Shown here: positions 16,705-26,775 of the stretch, piece by piece | Layout: each line of letters starts with the position of its first letter | Position numbering within the stretch: the first letter of the stretch is position 1 | NCBI GenBank assembly: GCA_019359235.1 | Contig: JAHHHT010000027.1 | Span: forward strand, 51,230 to 115,229 | Direction of reading: 5' to 3' | Origin: Oscillatoria princeps RMCB-10 | GTDB lineage: Bacteria > Cyanobacteriota > Cyanobacteriia > Cyanobacteriales > Oscillatoriaceae | Length of the DNA stretch: 64,000 nucleotides | Made by a program: the position numbers and the translations under genes | The notes under the pieces: model-generated | What the model was told of the DNA's origin: nothing | Database searches by the model: none | What the model saw: the letters and a program-made list of their open reading frames with translations, nothing else

Positions 16705-19700
16705 TTATTTAGCTTTAGGAGTAAAATCATCTGGGATTACACCACTCCAAAATATTTCTCTGTTGGTTTCGATTGTATCTTGGATCTGTAAGGGTATATT
16801 GGAAAAAAAGTCATAACCTGTTAGCTGTTCAATCTCATTAACGCTCTTGATTATTGTGCTATTTTTCCAATTATCGCCTTCATTCCATTTTTTTTCTTCT
16901 TCTGTAGGCTCACGGTTTTCTGTCCAAAAGCCTACCGTATAGGTATTAGATTTATAAGGGGCACCAGGACGGTCTACAACCAATAGAACCCTCCACAGAT
17001 ATTCAGGAATTTTGATAGGTTTAGAGCGGTCTATTTCACCATCTGTACCATTGCTAAGCTTTTTGACTCCCTCAGTCCCAGTAATAACGTAAACTTCGAG
17101 ATTGCCATTGTTGACGAAATTTCTTGTGTACTCTTCGATTTTGGCCCAAAATCCTCCTTCGTTATGTGTTTTTTGCTGGGGCACTATATTTGATAGCAAG
17201 CTAATTGCTAGATTGTTTTTAGACTGCTTGTTTTGATTGTCTGGTCTATTTCGATCGGCAACAGGAACCAGATGCCCAGCAGCATATTTAACATTTTCTA
17301 CTACTGGCTGAGGAGTGTAGTCACTCTGTGGGACTTTATGAAATTCTTCAGGAAGGTTTTGATCTGAGCGGAAATTTCGCTTGTCAGCATTAAAAGGATC
17401 TCCTGGTTGATATATCCACGTTTTATTTACCAACCAACTTGCCCAGTTTGCTGTATTTTTTTCCCCATTGTAAGACAAAGCGTACTGAGGTCTCTCTATT
17501 AGCAATTCATCCTTATAGAGATTCTTTGAAAAATCGGCACGGCTAGTTCTGGCTTCTTTCCTATTTGCTGCATTCGGATTATTTTGTTGAGGGGTCGGGA
17601 TTCCAAATCGGAGATGATTGCTCTGGATAAATACATCATCTATATAGACAACTAACTTGTCCGATCCATTAGTGACTTTAAAGGTAATTGTGACTTCTTG
17701 TTTTCGAGCATCTGTACTGTGTAGCTGCGATTCTATGGGAACTTCTAAAGTAAAAGTTTCAAACCCAGAAGTAGCAGCATTGCCCGAGGCATACCCTAGC
17801 TTACGATCCGCATCCTTTGTTATATCATTATTCCCGTAAGTATCGGTATTAAAGTTGACATCTTCTAGCAAAATAGTTTTTGTAAGTGGGTCTAAATTGC
17901 TATCTGTGGGCTGGATTGTGACTTTAAGTTGACCCCCATCTTTTTTTACCTCTTTAGGAACAAAAAGGTTAAAGTGTAATGAACCCCAATCAGGCATTAT
18001 CATGGGATTACGTATGAGCTTGTCGTTATTCTTTAGCATCATGGCATAGTTAGGTTGATAGTCTGGTGCGTTTGGGTCAATACCCAAGCGTGTTATGTAG
18101 TTGCTCAACTCAGGAATATCCCTCCATTCTTTTAAGTTTTCAGTGCTGACAGAATTGTTGGTGGAGGAACTAGATGCGGTTCCTGAAACCTTATTAAAAG
18201 ACCAACCTGGAATTGGTTGCATTTGACCTTCAATTTTCCTATGAATTGCATCAAAGTTGCCATTAAACACCGTAGGAACCGCAAAATCACCCCGCATCCG
18301 GGCGTCATAGGTGTTGTCAAAATATACTGGAGTCCGCTCACTGGCCACCGGCGGAAGCAATGAACGCTTATAATATCCGCCACCCAGCACTGAATAGTAC
18401 CAACCCGTGCCAATTCCTTCCCACTGGGCCTCCTCATCACCCACCGGCTGTCCCGTATGGTTGGGCGTGTACCACGGCTTAGCATCCGGGAAATTCGGAT
18501 CGAACAGCTCACCATAACTGAAATCCCCACTGCGCCGGTGAATTGAATATTCCAAAGGATTGTTCTTGCCCCAACTCAAATCGGCTGTACCGCCATACCA
18601 AGCGACAGTCCGCCCGTGAGGGTTGTTGCCATCCTTGGCATCTTGCGTAAACCCAGCGCGACTTGAGGGACTCAGGTTACCAGACTCGTCAAAACCCCCT
18701 AGATGAACTGATAAGTCTGGTCTGTTCTCATTGGAATAACTATCGGGCGGTAGCAGTTCGGAGGGAATAAGATTGACAATATCCCGCCCTCTGGGTTTGC
18801 TTGTCGTTGCCGTCTGGTAGTAATTGTCGGCAAAAGTGACATTCTCCCAAACCTGAATCTTTGGTTCAAAGTGGTTGACGGTTCCGCCATTAATTTGCTG
18901 TTCAAAATCATTTGGGTCTACAGTCGTCATCTGGAGATCGGGGAACATCCCTGGATGCGTATCTTTCGGGAAGAAAGTCCCCAGACGCTGGATAATCTCG
19001 CTATTCACTACCGCACCGCGACCGAACCCAATAAAGTGCATCGGTGAGTTAAACAGAGCGTCTTTTTGATTTTGACTGTCATCTGTTTGGCCATAGCTTT
19101 GGTTTAATCCAACCAAAGCAGCAAACAGGGCATCGGCTGCTGCCTCAGAGAAGCCAGAATTAAGTTTGTCTGCTGTAGAATCTTGGCTCCAATCTGCAAC
19201 CAGCACCAGCGGTTTGCCCAGCCCCCCATCGCCAGAGAGAACCTGCCACTCACCTGAAGAAGGTAAGTATTGCATAACTGTGCCGTCAGTGCCTTGGCCA
19301 TCGATGTTATCGACAATGCTGCCAGCAATTTCCCTGGCAGAGTCAAGACCATTTTTGTCAAAAGCCGTGCCGTCAGGGGTCAAAAAGGTAACGCTGGTAT
19401 AGGTTTCAGGTGCCGGTGCCGGTAGGGGGCCTGGTGGCAGCGCCGGCGTTGTCGGTATAGCAGGATTGGCCAGCGGCAGATAAAATTGACCGTCGAACTG
19501 ACGGATAGTACCTCTGGTGAGACTCTTAGCTTCAACGCCCCAGTAGTAGGTCTGTCCACCAGTGAGGTTCAGAAGATCCGCAAAAGGAAATTGGTTATTG
19601 GGAACTAATTTTTCTATGATTTTTCCAGCAACCTCCCACTGACCGAGACCGCTAGCCACATCAACAACTCTCCAAGTAGCGGTGAGGACTCGGTTTGGAT

Positions 19701-22212
19701 TGTAGTCATCCACACCCCCCCAAGATTTCTTCAATTTGTTTTCATCTAAACCTGGTGGGAGGGGTCTTTCAACAAATGAGTCATCTCCACGAAACAGTCC
19801 CTCGCCCTCAGGAAATGTGCTGATAGTAAGGTTGACCTCAACAATATCAAATGTATTGATGATTGTCCAAATCAAGATAGGAATCACTACCTCAGGTGGC
19901 GCAGGCGTCGGGACAAGTTCAGGTGCAACTACTGGTTCCTTCTTCCACTGCACCTCTGCCAAATCCAGCCAGTCCGCCGGCGCTGCACTCAGACCCCAAG
20001 ACCCACCGGCAAGAGCAACCGGCCCCCGCGTGCTATTTGGCAGCACGCCATAGGTAAACTGGTAACTCGCCCAATTCCCCTGAACAATCCCATAATCAGC
20101 AGCAACACTAATTTCCGGATTGATATCATCCACCGGCACCCTTGACAAATCACCCCAAGTAGCACTCTTCGCCGAACCGGCATCAAAGAAAGGAGACCCC
20201 TCCCCTCTATCCAACCCGTCAATAAGGAAATTCCCAGGATTTTCCAGAGTTTCGATAATCTCCTCTACATCAAAAACATACGTGCTGCCGGTGCCATTCA
20301 AGTTCGGATAGGAAGCGTAGAGATATTTACTGTCATTGGAAAGCACCAGGTCTGCAGTCAGCGCTTGGGGAATCGGTCGAGTTGCCGCCACCAACTGCGG
20401 GTTAGTCAGCGGGTCTTTAATAATCCCAATATTGCCCCCAGCCCGCTTATCAGTTTGCAGGACACTGCCCTGACGGTTGCGACCGGCAACAAACGCATAC
20501 CGCCCATCTGGCATCACTGTTACCGCCACCCCCTCATTGACATCGAAATAATCACCGACATTCCCCAAAGATAAATCTATGTATCGGGCACTGGCTGCAA
20601 AATTGAGAGGGTCATCATTCGTTACCTCAAGCACGCCGAACCCCTTTGCGTCGCTATTCTGTTGCCCATTAGTAAACGTTAGCTTCAACGGATCTGCAGT
20701 AGCTGCCACCCCGTCCGCCCCGTTGTTTGTCAGAACCGCCCCAATCTGTTCGTGCCACTTGCGCGCGTTCTGATTTGGATCGGTAGGCCGGTCTTGCCCA
20801 TCAATATTGATGACATAAATATAACCATTCGCCGCTGTGACAAAAAGCTTGCGCCCGTCACTGCTAATAGCCATCTTCCGCAGCCCAGACGATGCCGGAT
20901 TTACCGCAATGGTTTGAACTACCTGATGATAAGTCTCCGAGAACGGATTGATATCCAGTATGTAGATATTTCCCCTCGCACTGTCGGCAATGTAGGCGTA
21001 TTCATTGCGCGAGTTAATAGCAATTGACCAAGGAACAGCACCGGCAGGCAGATTAATCGGATTAATATCCGGAATATCCGGTTGAGTGTCCACCTGCTGC
21101 AACACTATTGGATCTACTAACGCCACGCGCCCCGTACTCTCCAAAACCACATAAACGCGAGTTCCATCACTCGTTACAGCGCTCGCTCGCGGCCTATCTA
21201 TTCGGTCAGGAGTGCCGGCAGGAATGCTGGCGAGCAGCAATTTACTGCTGTTGCTGGCTGACACTACTGATTCTGGGTCAGTGCCGTCGATAACCGCAAG
21301 CCGGTCTGCCCCTCTTTGCGCAGCAAAAATGTACTCAGCCCCCTGATTTATCCGGATATTATTGCTGTCGTACCCGACTTCTTCATACACCGGCTCTGTG
21401 CCATTTTGACCGGCCAAATGATTCTGCCGGCGCGTCAGGACAATTCGCGACGCACCCAGAGGCACAGTATTGGGCACCTTAACCGCCACCTCAAAGCGAT
21501 TGTCCCCCAACTCTCGGCTCAGATTGGGCAAAACCGTCCCCTCATACGCCTTATCGCCAACATAAAATTTAGCAACCAAATCCTCAAACCGGCTGCCAAG
21601 AAGGTCACTCCCGCTATTCACCAGCACATTACTGCCGGTCAGAAAAAGAACCGGCTGATTGTTCTCGAATGCCTGATTGTTCTCATCCGCAAACTTCAGC
21701 TCAGCTTCTTGCAGCACCGGCGGTGCCGTCGGGTCAGACTCAGCCGGTGCCGGCATATTCAATGCCGCCGAAAAACTAGCAATCCCATCCTGATTGCGCT
21801 GCACACCCACCTCTGTAATCACCGGCAGTCCCACCGTCGGCACCGCCATCACCTTCACCGACGAGATATCATAAGAAACCGTCAATGCTACATTGGCACT
21901 GCCAAATTGGTCAGGCATCAGCAACTGACCGATTTTTCCCAGCGAGTCCATCACGCCATAAAATGCAATCGGCAAATTATAATTTACCGTCAGCTGACCC
22001 TTGACAAGCGTGACACTTTCGCTTTCTCCCGAATATGCGACTATATATTCTCCCGGTCTGATGATACCAGGCCAAGGTGGCGAAGACGTGCGAATCATGC
22101 CGTCAGCACCCACTACCCCAGACTCTTCTTGCAGCCAAATAGGATTCCAGGTGCCGGTTTCATCCGGGAGCGCACCAAAACGCATAAAATAAACCTCAGT
22201 TCCCGCCGCCAA
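16705..22212 (-). CDS. Giant secreted nuclease protein, C-terminal part (beta-propeller + NUC)
   Basis: These 1,835 codons are the 3' portion of a larger broken gene. They begin inside a ZU5-like fold (LAAGTEVYFMRFGALPDETG). Next come Ig/IPT-like segments, a YncE-like beta-propeller (about 290-660; AISSDGRKLFVTAANGYIYV), a Pro-rich linker and an alpha/beta-hydrolase-like stretch near residue 1060. There GFGRGA replaces the usual GxSxG nucleophile. The last about 280 residues are a DNA/RNA non-specific endonuclease: RPQYALSYNGEKNTANWASW, YAAGHLVPVADRN, LSNIVPQ, FWAKIEEYTRNFV. The His, Asn, Glu and distal Arg are kept, but the usual D-R before GH is Ala-Ala. The TTG at 22212 is only the frame boundary, not a convincing start. 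Confidence 0.75.
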   Translation of the reverse strand: MAAGTEVYFMRFGALPDETGTWNPIWLQEESGVVGADGMIRTSSPPWPGIIRPGEYIVAYSGESESVTLVKGQLTVNYNLPIAFYGVMDSLGKIGQLLMPDQFGSANVALTVSYDISSVKVMAVPTVGLPVITEVGVQRNQDGIASFSAALNMPAPAESDPTAPPVLQEAELKFADENNQAFENNQPVLFLTGSNVLVNSGSDLLGSRFEDLVAKFYVGDKAYEGTVLPNLSRELGDNRFEVAVKVPNTVPLGASRIVLTRRQNHLAGQNGTEPVYEEVGYDSNNIRINQGAEYIFAAQRGADRLAVIDGTDPESVVSASNSSKLLLASIPAGTPDRIDRPRASAVTSDGTRVYVVLESTGRVALVDPIVLQQVDTQPDIPDINPINLPAGAVPWSIAINSRNEYAYIADSARGNIYILDINPFSETYHQVVQTIAVNPASSGLRKMAISSDGRKLFVTAANGYIYVINIDGQDRPTDPNQNARKWHEQIGAVLTNNGADGVAATADPLKLTFTNGQQNSDAKGFGVLEVTNDDPLNFAASARYIDLSLGNVGDYFDVNEGVAVTVMPDGRYAFVAGRNRQGSVLQTDKRAGGNIGIIKDPLTNPQLVAATRPIPQALTADLVLSNDSKYLYASYPNLNGTGSTYVFDVEEIIETLENPGNFLIDGLDRGEGSPFFDAGSAKSATWGDLSRVPVDDINPEISVAADYGIVQGNWASYQFTYGVLPNSTRGPVALAGGSWGLSAAPADWLDLAEVQWKKEPVVAPELVPTPAPPEVVIPILIWTIINTFDIVEVNLTISTFPEGEGLFRGDDSFVERPLPPGLDENKLKKSWGGVDDYNPNRVLTATWRVVDVASGLGQWEVAGKIIEKLVPNNQFPFADLLNLTGGQTYYWGVEAKSLTRGTIRQFDGQFYLPLANPAIPTTPALPPGPLPAPAPETYTSVTFLTPDGTAFDKNGLDSAREIAGSIVDNIDGQGTDGTVMQYLPSSGEWQVLSGDGGLGKPLVLVADWSQDSTADKLNSGFSEAAADALFAALVGLNQSYGQTDDSQNQKDALFNSPMHFIGFGRGAVVNSEIIQRLGTFFPKDTHPGMFPDLQMTTVDPNDFEQQINGGTVNHFEPKIQVWENVTFADNYYQTATTSKPRGRDIVNLIPSELLPPDSYSNENRPDLSVHLGGFDESGNLSPSSRAGFTQDAKDGNNPHGRTVAWYGGTADLSWGKNNPLEYSIHRRSGDFSYGELFDPNFPDAKPWYTPNHTGQPVGDEEAQWEGIGTGWYYSVLGGGYYKRSLLPPVASERTPVYFDNTYDARMRGDFAVPTVFNGNFDAIHRKIEGQMQPIPGWSFNKVSGTASSSSTNNSVSTENLKEWRDIPELSNYITRLGIDPNAPDYQPNYAMMLKNNDKLIRNPMIMPDWGSLHFNLFVPKEVKKDGGQLKVTIQPTDSNLDPLTKTILLEDVNFNTDTYGNNDITKDADRKLGYASGNAATSGFETFTLEVPIESQLHSTDARKQEVTITFKVTNGSDKLVVYIDDVFIQSNHLRFGIPTPQQNNPNAANRKEARTSRADFSKNLYKDELLIERPQYALSYNGEKNTANWASWLVNKTWIYQPGDPFNADKRNFRSDQNLPEEFHKVPQSDYTPQPVVENVKYAAGHLVPVADRNRPDNQNKQSKNNLAISLLSNIVPQQKTHNEGGFWAKIEEYTRNFVNNGNLEVYVITGTEGVKKLSNGTDGEIDRSKPIKIPEYLWRVLLVVDRPGAPYKSNTYTVGFWTENREPTEEEKKWNEGDNWKNSTIIKSVNEIEQLTGYDFFSNIPLQIQDTIETNREIFWSGVIPDDFTPKAK

Positions 22213-22438
22213 AGAAAGCCGGTGCGGGAATTGCCAGCTGCGCCGGCACCTTCATCGGGTCATCCCCAGCATCTAAATTGAACGCACCGGCAATCTCGAA
22301 TCCTTCTGGAACAGGAAGCGATAAATCTTCCCGACTCAGCGGAGTCAAACTGACAGTTGTGTCCTCTTCTAGAGCGCCAGGAGCCACCATTACCATTGAG
22401 CCATCAGAAGCTCGCACCACACCCCCAGGAGCTCCCAA
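22196..22438 (-). pseudogene. Middle fragment of the broken giant nuclease gene
   Basis: The 80 codons encode the first half of a ZU5-like domain (GGVVRASDGSMVMVAPGALE, then LPVPEGFEIAGAFNLDAG) and stop at AFFGGGN. The domain continues in the next frame (LAAGTEVYF) from 22212. Removing one T near 22216 would give PAPASLAAGTEV, the natural continuation. Upstream it is in frame with the N-terminal part, separated only by a TAA at 22463-22465 and eight codons. It is not an independent gene. Confidence 0.75.
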
Positions 22439-22462
22439 AGTTGCCGGTCCGAGTTGCGGATT

Positions 22463-24136
22463 TTACACCCGGATTGGAATTACTTCCACCGCTGAACCGT
22501 TGCTAACCGTTACAGTAGCGTCCCCCGACTTCAACGCTGTAACTAAACCATCCTCACTCACGCTCAAAACCGATGGTTCACTCACCTCATATCGCGTCCC
22601 CGACTCATCAGTATTTAAGTCAGGCGAATTGGGCAATTCGTTTACTTTCACCGATAATTGCCGCGTCCCCCCAACCGGCAGAGAGACTGCATCGGGATAA
22701 GGATCTAGCCCATAGATTTGAGCCAGCGCCACACTAAATTCTACTTCACTGACATCACTGCCTGAATCATTGGTCGCCGCCGGCTCAAGGGTGAAGCGAA
22801 TCCCCTTAAACTCGGACACATTGCCATTTTCATCTATCGCCCGCAAATAAAGGGTGTGACTTCCCTCTGACAGCGCCCCGCCGAATATTTCCTCTAAGGC
22901 GTTGCGGTCTAATAAAAACGTTCCATCCTCATTGAGCCGGCTGGCAATCTCGGTAAAGCTCTCCACCGGCATCCCCTCAAAACCGGCACGCAAGCTGAAA
23001 ATCCCGCTGACATCAATAACACTACCCGCAATCGCCGGGTCAGAGGTAATCCCATCTGCAGCCTCCTCACCCGTATCGTTCTCTAGATATGCCGCAATCT
23101 CAGGTGCGACGGTGTCCCCTGAATTGCTCTCATCTAAAATTTGTCCCCCCAAAACCGTCCCGCGCCAGTCCAGGGATGGTGCAATCACATTATTTACCGA
23201 TGGGGCTTTGCCAGTCGCGCCGGCGAACTTAAATATCACATCGTTGTAATCCCTATCCGCACCGGCATTCACCTGCATATCTTCAAGAGCGAAAGCGTAA
23301 CCAGTGCCGGTGACATCAGCTATCTGCCCAGAATTGAAAGCATCCCTGGGGTCAGCTGTCGCTAATGAAAACAGGGGGCGTCGCGTGCCGGTGAGTCCCG
23401 GATTGTTAAAGACATCCTGTATCCTATTCCGGGGGGCTAAAATAATCCCAAACTCATCCCCGGGATTCATATATACTGTCTTGACGCCCGGGTATGTCCC
23501 CTTGTTCCAATTTTGCGGCTCAGCCCCCAAAATCCCGGTCAATTTAGCGCCTTCCGTGAAGTCAGAGATTATCACATGACCCCAGGAAGAATTACTCAGC
23601 GCCCGCCGCGCGGCTTCTTTGACAAAAGCACTGGAATCGGTCAGAAAAGCTGACATGCCTGACAGCTTAAAGATGCCTACCTCTCCCTCATAGAAGCCGC
23701 CATCAAATATATAAGTTACATCGACTTTACCCGTTGGGCCTACTTTAAACACTCCCGACTCAAAGGGGCTGTTATTGCTGGGGGCTAGGGGCTGACCTGT
23801 GAGCGGGTCAGTGTTGCTTGTGGGACTCACCTCCAGAATATAGTCTGTGTCGCCGCTTACCCGAGAGATTTCAATCGAGTAGTTCCCAGGAGCAATTAAC
23901 TGATCGATATTAATCGCTTCTGGACTTGTTCCGCTATTAGATGATGTGCGCAGTACAGAGCCGGTGCTGTCCAGCAATTTCATGTCGGCATCGGCGCTCA
24001 ATCCGCCCAGAGACAGACTGAAACTGCCCGGTGCGTCCAGAGTAAGCCGGTAAATGTCTGTTGGGTCGGCGCTCAAGACATTGCCGACATACGTTGAACT
24101 GTTTTCTAGCGAGCCAATATTGAAGTCGGACATCAC
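22463..24136 (-). CDS. Giant nuclease protein, N-terminal part (PPC-DUF4114-Ig-like)
   Basis: The 557 codons contain a pre-peptidase-type PPC domain (1-105, SFSLSLGGLSADADMKLLD), a DUF4114 domain (130-330, ending EDMQVNAGADRDYNDVIF), a second beta region and a bacterial Ig-like domain (475-557, DGLVTALKSGDATVTVSNGS). It ends at an abrupt TAA. Residues 1-345 align with the N-terminus of the protein starting at 54670. There is no Sec signal, so type I or another leaderless export is likely. A STRR-free A/T-rich promoter region lies upstream. Ancestral full length was about 2,475 residues. Confidence 0.75.
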   Translation of the reverse strand: MMSDFNIGSLENSSTYVGNVLSADPTDIYRLTLDAPGSFSLSLGGLSADADMKLLDSTGSVLRTSSNSGTSPEAINIDQLIAPGNYSIEISRVSGDTDYILEVSPTSNTDPLTGQPLAPSNNSPFESGVFKVGPTGKVDVTYIFDGGFYEGEVGIFKLSGMSAFLTDSSAFVKEAARRALSNSSWGHVIISDFTEGAKLTGILGAEPQNWNKGTYPGVKTVYMNPGDEFGIILAPRNRIQDVFNNPGLTGTRRPLFSLATADPRDAFNSGQIADVTGTGYAFALEDMQVNAGADRDYNDVIFKFAGATGKAPSVNNVIAPSLDWRGTVLGGQILDESNSGDTVAPEIAAYLENDTGEEAADGITSDPAIAGSVIDVSGIFSLRAGFEGMPVESFTEIASRLNEDGTFLLDRNALEEIFGGALSEGSHTLYLRAIDENGNVSEFKGIRFTLEPAATNDSGSDVSEVEFSVALAQIYGLDPYPDAVSLPVGGTRQLSVKVNELPNSPDLNTDESGTRYEVSEPSVLSVSEDGLVTALKSGDATVTVSNGSAVEVIPIRV

Positions 24137-24900
24137 TCACCTCGCCTGCAAAGTACGCACCATCAACTTGCAGTGTCAGTAACTGCTCGAATCTCTCCCT
24201 CACACCTGTCGGGAGCGGCTGACTTGTTGCTTACTGTAGCGAGTTTTTTTTTTGCTGTCAAACTTCTGCGCTCTCCCCCTCTGACACTGGGATTCTAATG
24301 ATTTATATCTTTGATTAGTATTTCTAATCTTTGCGGTTGAGCGCCTGAAGCCCCGGTATTTGTTCTGATTAAACAGCCGTAAATTAGAAATATGCCCCGC
24401 ACCGGCACCCCCCTCCGCACCCCCTGAGGGAGCGTTTTTAGCATGCCAGAGGGCGGAATCATTAAAAATTTAAATAATTCTTAAGCGGAATTATTAGAAA
24501 TTTCTATAGCCGCCCGCCATGCCAGCCGGCAGGCTGCCACATAAGCTGTTGCGCCGGGACGCTGTGCGCTATCCCTTGCTATCCCCTCCTGGGCTGTCTT
24601 GGGGGACACGCCCGGGGGGCTGCAGTTGCCGGCGGATCACTGGTGTCTGGTCGAGACGCGACACCGGCGTTCGTGCAGCTGGCCGGCTGAAACTGGCCCC
24701 AACGCCGAAAACCCGCCCCCAACATATAGGGGCGGGCCGGTCCGCAACAAAAGTCCCACACAGCCCCAACGCCGAAAAACCCCGCCCAAAACCCCTCACG
24801 GATTCGCCAACAGTTTCATAACGGGAGCCAGGGAGCTGTAGCGGCCCCTATTAGCATTGGTGCCAGCTTTAGCGCCATATTCCATAAGATTGATCTTATC
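24137..24900. other. Upstream region of the giant nuclease gene
   Basis: The first 350 bases are A/T-rich and probably hold the minus-strand promoter. 24500-24830 is G/C-rich, with two copies of CCCCAACGCCGAAAA and no convincing coding frame. Nothing else is recognised. Confidence 0.4.
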
Positions 24901-25068
24901 TAACCCTAGTTGCTACCTACAAGTCTAAGCATCCAGATCCCCCCAAACGGGGCGGGCACGGGGGCACCGCCCCTACAAAGGGGGGGCGCAAGAGAATTCC
25001 CCCCCCTTTTTAAGGGGGGGCTAGGGGGGGATCTCGCCTGACTCACTTGCAAGTAGCAACTTGAGTTA
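24901..25068. mobile_element. MITE-like element, copy C (168 bp, intact reference)
   Basis: Its ends are TAACCCTAGTTGCTAC and GTAGCAACTTGAGTTA, with the AGATCCCCCC...GGGGGGATCT core. It has the same length as copy B and the same orientation as copy A. It supplies the uninterrupted left arm used to define the nested insertion in copy A. It is followed at once by a partial end of that nested family (25071-25098). Confidence 0.7.
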
Positions 25069-25095
25069 TCTAGCACTAGCCACTTAGGTTAGGAC

Positions 25096-25168
25096 ATGGG
25101 CATTGGGCATTGGGCATTGCTCGCAGTCTGATGCGCCATGCCCCATGCGCCATGCCCCATGCGCCATG
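25096..25168. repeat. STRR cluster (GGGCATT and ATGCGCCATGCCCC units)
   Basis: Three tandem GGGCATT heptamers are followed, after a short gap, by three tandem 14-mers built on ATGCGCCATGCCCC. It is a typical filamentous-cyanobacterial intergenic repeat with no coding content. Confidence 0.7.
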
Positions 25169-25299
25169 CCAGCCAAGAAGCTTTCTCTTGGCGTTACCGG
25201 AACGGGGGCGGTTCATTACTAAATTTAGAGCGGTTTTCATCCGAGGTGAGGTACTGAGAAACCCGGTTTCTTAAACAATACCTTCGCCAAAAAAGGAAA

Positions 25300-25359
25300 G
25301 GGCTTTTGTAGTACAGTTGTTGTTTACCACAACGACAACTGAGAACTCCACAAAAGCCC
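25300..25359 (+). promoter_or_regulatory. Hairpin abutting the transposase start codon
   Basis: GGGCTTTTG at 25300 pairs with CAAAAGCCC ending at 25359, directly before the ATG at 25360. An inner pair CAGTTGTTGT/ACGACAACTG extends the stem. No Shine-Dalgarno lies outside the structure. Readthrough mRNA entering the element would sequester the start, a known self-limiting device in insertion sequences. Confidence 0.5.
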
Positions 25360-26775
25360 ATGCTTGACATCTTACCACTTTTACAGTGCCTGCAACCAGA
25401 GATTGGGGCCACGAGTGTGCGTCAGCTCAGCCGGATTGCCTTGGCCATGTTGGCCATGACAGGACGAGTGACCATGTTGGGCCTTTCCCGTTGGGCGGGT
25501 AAAGGTGGAAGCTCTCGAACTGTCCAACGATTCTTCCACACGGCCCTCCCTTGGGCCACCCTGTTCTGGATATTTTTTCGCCAGCATTTATACCGGAGTT
25601 CTGAAGTCTATCTTCTGGCAGGAGATGAAGTGGTAGTAACGAAGGCAGGTAAAAAAACCTACGGACTTGAGCGCTTCTTTTCTAGTCTGTATGGCAAATC
25701 CTTAACTGGGCTATCTTTCTTCACATTATCATTAGTGAGTGTGCAGCAAAAACGTTCATTTCCTCTAAGGGTCGAACAGGTCATCAAGAGCGACCGTGAA
25801 AAGTTAAGCCAGGGCTCTGAAAATACAGAGTCTAGCCCGCCCAAAGGCCAAGTCAAACGACCCAAAGCGAGTCGGAGTAAAAATCAAACGGTCGGGACGG
25901 CTCTCGACCCAATACCTAAAAATCGAGGTGGGCGGCCTGTCGGCAGTAAAAATAGAAATAAAAACGACGTCCCTCTCACCCCGGAATTATTGCAAATCAA
26001 AAGTTGGATAGAGTCATTGCTAAAACAGTTGGGCGGTACGCTGCCCCTGACTTATCTGCTATTGGACGGTCACTTTGGCAATAATGCCTCCCTGCAAATG
26101 GCCCGCCGGCTGAATTTACATCTAATTTCAAAGCTTCGTTACGATTCGGCGCTTTATATACCCTATCAAAACCCCGACCCTGACCGAAAGTGCCGCCGCA
26201 AATATGGAGATAAGCTTGACCTACGCAACATGCCCCCTCAATACCTGAAAAACAGCACGATTGATGGGCCAATCCTCACTCATATCTATCAAGCGCAACT
26301 CCTGCATGAGGAGTTCGCTCAACCTCTGAATGTGGTGGTTCTGGTCAAGACTCATCAAAGCACTAATGCTCGCCACCACGTCATTTTATTTACCAGTGAC
26401 CCTGACTTGCCTTACGACAAGTTAATAAATTTTTACAGCCTGCGCTTTCAAATCGAATTTAATTTTCGGGACGCCAAACAATTCTGGGGCCTGGAAGATT
26501 TTATGAATGTCAGCCAAACGGCAGTAACTAATGCGGCCAATCTCTCATTTTTCATGGTCAACCTGTCCCATCACCTGCTCGGAACTGGCCCAGGGAAGCA
26601 TTGTGGGGACAGTGTGCTGGATCTCAAAGCCATCTGTCGGGGCTCAAAATATGTGGCCGAAATCATAAAACTCCTTCCGGAAAAACCTGAGCCAGTTTTA
26701 TTGGCTCAGATTTTCCAACGTATATCCCACCTGGGTCGTATCCACCGGCCACCCGCTTGTAGCAACCTCAGCTAA
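25360..26775 (+). CDS. DDE transposase, IS4-like
   Basis: The 471-residue protein has an N-terminal helix-turn-helix-like region (TMLGLSRWAGKGGSSRTVQR) and an RNase-H-like catalytic core split by a basic insert (residues about 150-215, rich in Lys/Arg/Gly). Candidate catalytic residues are Asp89 (LLAGDEVVV), Asp236 (LLLDGHF) and Glu366 (FQIEFNFRDAKQFWGLEDF). The last is the Y/F-x-x-R-x-x-I-E signature of the IS4 superfamily. The frame is intact and both ends are present, so the element may be active. The precise IS subgroup is not resolved. Confidence 0.85.
   Translation: MLDILPLLQCLQPEIGATSVRQLSRIALAMLAMTGRVTMLGLSRWAGKGGSSRTVQRFFHTALPWATLFWIFFRQHLYRSSEVYLLAGDEVVVTKAGKKTYGLERFFSSLYGKSLTGLSFFTLSLVSVQQKRSFPLRVEQVIKSDREKLSQGSENTESSPPKGQVKRPKASRSKNQTVGTALDPIPKNRGGRPVGSKNRNKNDVPLTPELLQIKSWIESLLKQLGGTLPLTYLLLDGHFGNNASLQMARRLNLHLISKLRYDSALYIPYQNPDPDRKCRRKYGDKLDLRNMPPQYLKNSTIDGPILTHIYQAQLLHEEFAQPLNVVVLVKTHQSTNARHHVILFTSDPDLPYDKLINFYSLRFQIEFNFRDAKQFWGLEDFMNVSQTAVTNAANLSFFMVNLSHHLLGTGPGKHCGDSVLDLKAICRGSKYVAEIIKLLPEKPEPVLLAQIFQRISHLGRIHRPPACSNLS

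Noticed and set aside
22196..22438. Treating the 80-residue frame as an independent small gene
   Set aside because: It is half of a ZU5-like domain, in frame with the upstream part across one stop and continuous with the downstream part after a one-base shift.
24519..24841. Short G/C-rich frames upstream of the giant nuclease gene
   Set aside because: Overlapping frames on both strands without ribosome sites or homology-like features; composition is that of an intergenic repeat.
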